From JBCCEJ01 sp039030335 (GTDB lineage: Bacteria > Pseudomonadota > Gammaproteobacteria > HK1), in NCBI GenBank assembly GCA_039030335.1, contig JBCCEJ010000055.1, positions 1 to 37,307 of the forward strand: a stretch of 37,307 nucleotides of DNA. Reading direction: 5' to 3'. Position numbers and translations under genes: made by a program. Below the pieces are notes generated by a model. The model was not told the DNA's origin. It saw nothing but the letters and a program-made list of their open reading frames with translations, and searched no databases. Below, in pieces: positions 33,292 to 37,307 of the stretch (position 1 is the stretch's first letter; each line of letters opens with the position of its first letter).

Positions 33292-34890
33292 CTAGCGCTT
33301 GCGCTTGCCGGCCGCCCCCGATCTCTTGCGACCCGGGCTGCCTTTGCCCGTCGCCGCACCGGGCTTCGAGGCCCCGGCGGCCGCACTCGTCGCGACGCGA
33401 GCGCCGGCCTTCTTCGCCGTTTTCCTGGCGACTTTCTTGACGGGCTTTCGAGGCGCCGCGTCCGGTGTCTGATCGGACTCGCCCGGCACCGGGCCCAACT
33501 GCCGTACACCCGGACGATCGATCTGAAGACCATCGAGTGACATCGGCTTGTACGACGCCCGATCGAACTCGGGCCGGTGCGGAAATGGACGCGTGCAGTC
33601 AAACCCGACCTTGGTGCCGAGATAATCTGGAAATGTCGGATTCAGGCCGTGGCCGAAGACGTTTTCGATCCGCACGATACCGTGCGCCGGGTCCATGCGG
33701 GTCACCATCGCCCACTCGACATCCGAGGCGTCGCGGATATCGACGTCATCGTCGACCACGGTGACCATCTTGAGCGGAGGGAAAGCTGCGAACGCCGCCA
33801 TGATGGCCTGTTTCGACCAGCCGGCGCGTTTTTGCGTCATCTGCACTACCGCATGGTAGAAGCCACAACCGCCGTGCGTGAAGTAGACATCCAGGACGCC
33901 CGGAACCTGGCGCTGCAATGTCGCCAGCACGTTCGCTTCGCCCAGCAGTCCGACCGAGTTCCAGACTTCGACGCCCGACAGAATTGTCTGGAAGACCGGA
34001 TCGCTCTGGTGATGGAGCGCGCGCACGTGCACGACCGGGCGCGGCGCCTTGCGCGCGTAGTAGCCCGTCACCTCAGCGAACGGGCCCTCGTCGCCCAATT
34101 CCCCGGGGAACATCTCGCATTCGAGCGCGAACATCGCATCCGCGACGACGTGCACTGCCAAAGTACGCCCTTCGGCGAGACGCAGCGGCGCGCCGTGGAA
34201 CTCTGACGCGATTCCGAGTTCATCAGTATCAGCCGGCGCAGCCTCCGCCGGCGCGGCTGCAGCGAAGTGCAATCCCGGGCCGACGCCGCAGTTGATCGAA
34301 AACTTGAGCGATTCACCGCGCGCCTGCGCTTTCGCCAGATACAGCTCCAGATGTCGGCCGGCGTCGATGTTGACATGCAGCCGGTCCGGCGCGACGACCT
34401 GAAACCGCTGAATCGAAGCGTTGCGAACTCCAGTGTCCGGATCGTGCGCGATCACGACTCCGGCATCGAAGTAGGGTCCACCGTCACCAGCTGCATGCAC
34501 CGGTATAGGTAACGCGCGCAGGTCGACGGCGGGCTGGGTGTGCGCAAAAACCTGCGCGTCATCGACCAGAACCGGCGCCACCGGATGTTGTTGCCAGGCT
34601 TTGATGCAGTCGGAGACAAAACCCGGCAAAGCGGCGGCCTCGCGGCGCATCAACGTGCCCAGCAGGTCGCGCGACCAGTACAGACCGGTCAGCACCGGCA
34701 CGGAGTGGCCGTCTACATTCTCGAACATCACCGCCTGCGGACCACCTTCGAGGCGCGCTGCGATGCCAGCCAGATCAAGGGTCGGGTTGACCGGGCTCTG
34801 CACTCTGGCAATGCGGCCGTGCTGGTCCAGGTCGTCGATGATCTGGCGCAGATCCCCGAGATGTCCGAGCGCGGGTGATAACGTCTTCAT
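33292..34890 (-). CDS. UbiD-family decarboxylase with basic C-terminal tail
   Basis: A 532-residue member of the UbiD family, which decarboxylates aromatic or unsaturated acids with prenylated FMN. It has DLRQIIDDLDQHGRI, NASIQRFQV, SEFHGAPLRLAEG, LECEMFPGELGDEGPFAEVTGYY with the catalytic Glu region, and TRPFPHRPEFDRAS. The last 55 or so residues are an Ala/Lys/Arg/Gly-rich tail (KPVKKVARKTAKKAG to GAAGKRKR) like histone H1, not a normal part of UbiD. The ATG at 34890 is chosen over the TTG at 34902. It follows the AsnC-type gene by 8 bases. No ubiX is nearby; its substrate could be an aromatic acid other than the ubiquinone precursor. Confidence 0.88.
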   Translation of the reverse strand: MKTLSPALGHLGDLRQIIDDLDQHGRIARVQSPVNPTLDLAGIAARLEGGPQAVMFENVDGHSVPVLTGLYWSRDLLGTLMRREAAALPGFVSDCIKAWQQHPVAPVLVDDAQVFAHTQPAVDLRALPIPVHAAGDGGPYFDAGVVIAHDPDTGVRNASIQRFQVVAPDRLHVNIDAGRHLELYLAKAQARGESLKFSINCGVGPGLHFAAAAPAEAAPADTDELGIASEFHGAPLRLAEGRTLAVHVVADAMFALECEMFPGELGDEGPFAEVTGYYARKAPRPVVHVRALHHQSDPVFQTILSGVEVWNSVGLLGEANVLATLQRQVPGVLDVYFTHGGCGFYHAVVQMTQKRAGWSKQAIMAAFAAFPPLKMVTVVDDDVDIRDASDVEWAMVTRMDPAHGIVRIENVFGHGLNPTFPDYLGTKVGFDCTRPFPHRPEFDRASYKPMSLDGLQIDRPGVRQLGPVPGESDQTPDAAPRKPVKKVARKTAKKAGARVATSAAAGASKPGAATGKGSPGRKRSGAAGKRKR

Positions 34891-34898
34891 TGCCAGGG

Positions 34899-35174
34899 TC
34901 AAAGTCCAACCGAGAACAGCGCTTCCAGGTCGTGGCGGGAGTAGGCTTTAAAGGCGAACAGCGTCTCGGTGCTGGTGATGCCGTCGATCCCGGTCATGTG
35001 GTGCGTCACGAGGCGCGCCAGGTCATCGTTGTGAGCTACCCGCACTATCGCGACCAGATCGAACTTCCCGGCAACCGAGTAGACCTCCGCGATTTCGTCC
35101 ATACCCGCCAGGGTTTCACCGATACGGGCAATCTGGTCGCGTTCGCAGCTCATCAGAATGATGGCGTTGACCAT
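34899..35174 (-). CDS. Stand-alone AsnC/Lrp-type ligand-binding domain protein
   Basis: A 91-residue protein corresponding to the C-terminal sensor (RAM) domain of Lrp/AsnC regulators without a DNA-binding domain. It begins VNAIILMSCERDQIARIGETLAG and has IAEVYSVAGKFDLVAIVRV and GIDGITSTETLFAFKAYS, the typical alpha-beta sandwich. Such proteins bind small ligands, often amino acids, and can modulate partners. GAGGAG lies 6-11 nt before the ATG. It is followed after 8 bases by the UbiD-family gene, suggesting a two-gene operon. Confidence 0.9.
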   Translation of the reverse strand: MVNAIILMSCERDQIARIGETLAGMDEIAEVYSVAGKFDLVAIVRVAHNDDLARLVTHHMTGIDGITSTETLFAFKAYSRHDLEALFSVGL

Positions 35175-35391
35175 TACAGCTCCTCAGCTAGCGTCTCTCG
35201 CCGGCGGTCTCCGGCCTTGCGGACACTATACCGCTGGCCCGAACCCAGACAACAGTACGCCGCCGTCCAGTCCGGCAAGCTTCCAGATGCGTCGCCGCCA
35301 TCGTGCGCGGCCACCGGTTTCCGGCTACGATAAAGCTCATCTCAGGCTGACCTCAGTCAGCGCGTATGGAGTCCGTCCGGACAGGCCAGCC

Positions 35392-36240
35392 ATGCCGCGT
35401 ACCTCGGCTTTCGACCCGACATCCATTTTGATCGATGAAGCAGTCGACCGCCTCGAAGACACCTACCTGCGGGTCTTCGGCGACCTGCACCCAGGCTACC
35501 CGAACATCATTCGGTCAGCTGGAACGATGGCGATGGAGATCATCGCGAACTGCGACGCGCTGTATCACAACCTCGAACACAGCGTGATGGTGACATTGGT
35601 CGGTCAGGAGATCCTGCGCGGCAAACACCTGAGCGAAGGGCGCGTCAGTGCCAGGGAGTGGGTGCACTTCATCGTCTCGCTGCTTTGCCACGATATCGGT
35701 TATGTCAAAGGCATCTGCCCGCACGACGAACCGGGCGTCGCACAGGTCGACGCCGACGGCGCGACGATCAACATTCCGCCGGGCGCCACCGGCGCATTTC
35801 TGACGCCCTATCACGTCGAGCGCGGCAAGGTCTTCGTCACGAACCGCTTCAAGGACCATCCCGTCCTGAGTGCGCGCGTGATCGCACGCAATATCGAGCA
35901 CACCCGCTTCCCGGTGCCGGAGGCTGGCGACGAGCATTCGGATAACGACTACCCGGGCCTGGTTCGCGCGGCCGACCTCATCGGCCAGCTCGCCGACCCC
36001 AACTACCTGCAGAAGCTGCCGGCGTTGTTTCACGAATTCGAAGAGTCGGGCACCAATCGGGATATCGGCTACGAGACGCCTGACGATGTACGCGAAAACT
36101 ATCCGAACTTCTTCTGGAAGTACGTGAGCCCGCACGTCGGCCCGGCGCTGGAGTATCTGCGCGTAACGCGCGAAGGCCGTCAGTGGGAAGCTGGTCTTTA
36201 CTCGCACATCTTCTCTGAAGAGCACAGCGCGATGTTGTAA
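35392..36240 (+). CDS. HD-domain metal-dependent phosphohydrolase
   Basis: A 282-residue HD-superfamily protein. His59 and His63 in YHNLEHSVMV and the His100-Asp101 pair in LLCHDIGYVKG are typical of metal-dependent phosphodiesterases, and YHNLEHS resembles the cyclic-nucleotide phosphodiesterase start of the domain. A later NIEHTRFPVP and DYPGLVRAADLIGQLADPNYLQKL contain further candidate ligands (a second His and the conserved Asp of AADL). The substrate is unknown. The start ATG 35392 is preferred; the frame is open back to 35158. It converges with the hydrolase gene over 16 bases. Confidence 0.88.
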   Translation: MPRTSAFDPTSILIDEAVDRLEDTYLRVFGDLHPGYPNIIRSAGTMAMEIIANCDALYHNLEHSVMVTLVGQEILRGKHLSEGRVSAREWVHFIVSLLCHDIGYVKGICPHDEPGVAQVDADGATINIPPGATGAFLTPYHVERGKVFVTNRFKDHPVLSARVIARNIEHTRFPVPEAGDEHSDNDYPGLVRAADLIGQLADPNYLQKLPALFHEFEESGTNRDIGYETPDDVRENYPNFFWKYVSPHVGPALEYLRVTREGRQWEAGLYSHIFSEEHSAML

Positions 36241-36256
36241 CAGGCTTGCTGGCGCG

Positions 36257-37066
36257 TCAGTCGCGCCGCACCAGTGTCTGCACGAATTCGCGACAGGCCC
36301 GGAGGGTCGCGGGCCCCTGATCCCGGAACGGAGTGTGCCCGCAGGCCTCCAGTTCCACGCGGGTGACCGGCCCGGCGACAGCGGCTTCGATCGCGTCGAG
36401 CTGAGCCATGGTGCCGTACGCATCATCGTGCCCCTGCAGCAGCATGAGCGGGTGTGTGACGCCCTCGATGGCCGCGGTGATATCCCAGTCGCGGAACGCG
36501 GGGTCCTGCCATACCTGGTTCCAACCCCAGAATGCACCATCGACACGTTCACCGTGAAAGCGCCGCAGGCGTTCGCGCAGGTTGGTTTCGCGGTAACTGC
36601 GCGCCGCAACGCGAATGCCTTCGAGCGAAACCTCCTCGACGAACACGTGGGGCGCCATCAAGATGAGGCCAACCAGCGACGCGGACGGCGCCAACGCTGC
36701 ATTCAGCAGCGCGATGCTCGCGCCGTCGCTGTGACCGACGTAGATGACCTCATCGAAGCCGCAGTAGTCGAGTACCCGAGGAAGCACGAACTCGGCCTCG
36801 TTTTCCATGAAACGCACCGGGCGCGGCAAAGCGACCGGGTCGGAGCGTCCATAGCCGGCTCTGCTGTAGGCGAACCACGACATGCCGGTGGCAGTGGCCA
36901 GCTGAGCAGGAAAGTCCCTCCACAGGTCCACGCAGCCCAGGCCTTCGTGCAGGAATACGAGCACGGTCGACGGGAGACTCCCGCCCCGCTGGTATTTGAA
37001 CTCCAGACGGTAGCCGCGCGCTTCGATGAAACCATCAGGAGGCAGAACGCCGTTTCGAGGGGTCAC
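36257..37066 (-). CDS. Alpha/beta-fold hydrolase
   Basis: A 269-residue alpha/beta hydrolase, probably cytoplasmic. The nucleophile elbow GHSDGAS places Ser113, the acidic residue is likely Asp214 or Asp215 in LQGHDDAYG, and His244 in ACGHTPF completes the triad. It opens GFIEARGYRLEFKY, has the oxyanion region LHEGLGC and the family motif YSRAGYGRSD. The elbow with Asp rather than Gln or Met after Ser (HSDGAS) fits the branch that includes homologues of meta-cleavage hydrolases and esterases. The start is GTG at 37066 with no clear ribosome site. The substrate is unknown. Confidence 0.87.
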   Translation of the reverse strand: MTPRNGVLPPDGFIEARGYRLEFKYQRGGSLPSTVLVFLHEGLGCVDLWRDFPAQLATATGMSWFAYSRAGYGRSDPVALPRPVRFMENEAEFVLPRVLDYCGFDEVIYVGHSDGASIALLNAALAPSASLVGLILMAPHVFVEEVSLEGIRVAARSYRETNLRERLRRFHGERVDGAFWGWNQVWQDPAFRDWDITAAIEGVTHPLMLLQGHDDAYGTMAQLDAIEAAVAGPVTRVELEACGHTPFRDQGPATLRACREFVQTLVRRD

Positions 37067-37112
37067 GGATCCATTACGGTCTGGCGATTTGCGATGTGCG
37101 ATTTAGTGTAGG

Positions 37113-37202
37113 TCAGTTGAACCCGTAGAACACTACGATACCCAGGAGGGTCAGCAAGCCCGCGAGCGTCAGGCACGTCGTTCCTATCAACGGGTAAGAC
37201 AC
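37113..37202 (-). CDS. Small membrane ORF or C-terminus of a membrane protein (broken at junction)
   Basis: The minus strand reads VSYPLIGTTCLTLAGLLTLL then GIVVFYGFN before a TGA (37115-37113): a single membrane helix of about 22 residues with a short tail. From the GTG at 37202 it would be a 29-residue protein, but the frame is open further upstream into the foreign DNA. It is therefore either a tiny membrane protein or the surviving C-terminus of a larger gene cut at the join near 37,205. Confidence 0.45.
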   Translation of the reverse strand: MSYPLIGTTCLTLAGLLTLLGIVVFYGFN

Positions 37203-37205
37203 TCG

Positions 37206-37307
37206 CGTGTGGATTGAAAAGACTGATGATACAAAGATCTATAAAAATAATGAGATTCAGTCGATGATTACCGCCCTGGGCTTGGGCATTAAAGGAGATG
37301 AGTTCGA
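37206..37307 (+). CDS. gyrB: Partial DNA gyrase subunit B fragment of foreign origin
   Basis: The plus strand from about 37212 reads IEKTDDTKIYKNNEIQSMIT, then ALGLGIKGDEF, to the window edge. This is part of the toprim domain of GyrB, just before the metal-binding DADVDG. The KTDDxKIYKNxEIQ and ALGLGIKG pattern is the cyanobacterial type from memory of the family. G+C by hand count is about 39 percent. Upstream of about 37205 homology ends and a TAA appears in frame, so the piece is a joined fragment, not a native start. Confidence 0.65.

Noticed and set aside
1..37307. CRISPR array, tRNA or rRNA genes, transposase or integrase
   Set aside because: No regularly spaced repeats, no tRNA-like cloverleaf or TTCGAATCC-type arm, and no mobile-element proteins were found on either strand.

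Overview
The window reads as a high-GC gammaproteobacterial chromosome fragment from about 170 to 37,200, with a short stretch of unrelated low-GC DNA at each end. The family assignments point to Gammaproteobacteria: an rpsB/map/glnD block with methionine aminopeptidase residues at E. coli numbering, WaaA, TolC and a divergent rpsB-map intergenic region with a long rpsB leader. Order and genus cannot be read from sequence alone. No tRNA, rRNA, CRISPR array, IS element or prophage was seen. Both AT-rich ends, one of them a GyrB fragment of cyanobacterial type, look like chimeric joins, so this may be a whole contig from a metagenome or an amplified single cell.

Layout. 0.2-5.0 kb: rpsB (minus) with its leader and promoter, divergent from map and glnD; glnD carries one in-frame TAA at codon 210. 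5.1-5.9 kb: moaD-moaC with a terminator. 6.0-10.4 kb: a dynamin-like GTPase, a small cytochrome c, a Rieske-type protein with an altered ligand motif, and a TolC-family channel. 10.4-14.0 kb (minus): an unknown protein, a PQQ-type sugar dehydrogenase, panC and a PaiB-like flavin protein. 14.3-16.0 kb: lexA preceded by a small single-pass membrane protein in one apparent operon, divergent from a cyclic-nucleotide-binding-domain protein. 16.0-20.5 kb: gpmI, a HIT hydrolase, waaA, and a divergent DUF3108 protein.

20.6-29.3 kb (minus) is a molybdenum-hydroxylase locus of the CO-dehydrogenase/xanthine-dehydrogenase type. In transcription order it runs coxG (anchor cut off by an in-frame TGA), coxS, coxM, a MoxR ATPase, a CoxE-type VWA protein, XdhC split into two genes, a fused molybdopterin-binding/nucleotidyltransferase protein, a SufU/IscU-like scaffold and a PLP aminotransferase. 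The catalytic large subunit (CoxL) is absent. The locus therefore supplies an iron-sulfur subunit, an FAD subunit and the maturation factors, but no molybdenum active-site subunit. moaD and moaC, about 16 kb away, serve the same cofactor.

29.5-37.1 kb: a small Cys-containing acidic protein, a DUF1445 protein and an SDR dehydrogenase (minus), a stand-alone TrpB2-type enzyme (plus), an AsnC-type sensor domain and a UbiD-family decarboxylase with a histone-H1-like tail (minus), an HD phosphohydrolase (plus) and an alpha/beta hydrolase (minus).

The strongest leads are four. First, the lexA operon has a GTTC-N7-GTTC motif lying between the -35 and -10 of a strong promoter and begins with a small membrane protein, which could be an SOS-induced division inhibitor. 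Second, the Mo-hydroxylase locus lacks its large subunit. Third, the UbiD enzyme has an unusual basic tail. Fourth, several genes carry single-base-type lesions (glnD, coxG, the Rieske ligand), which mean either gene decay or consensus errors.
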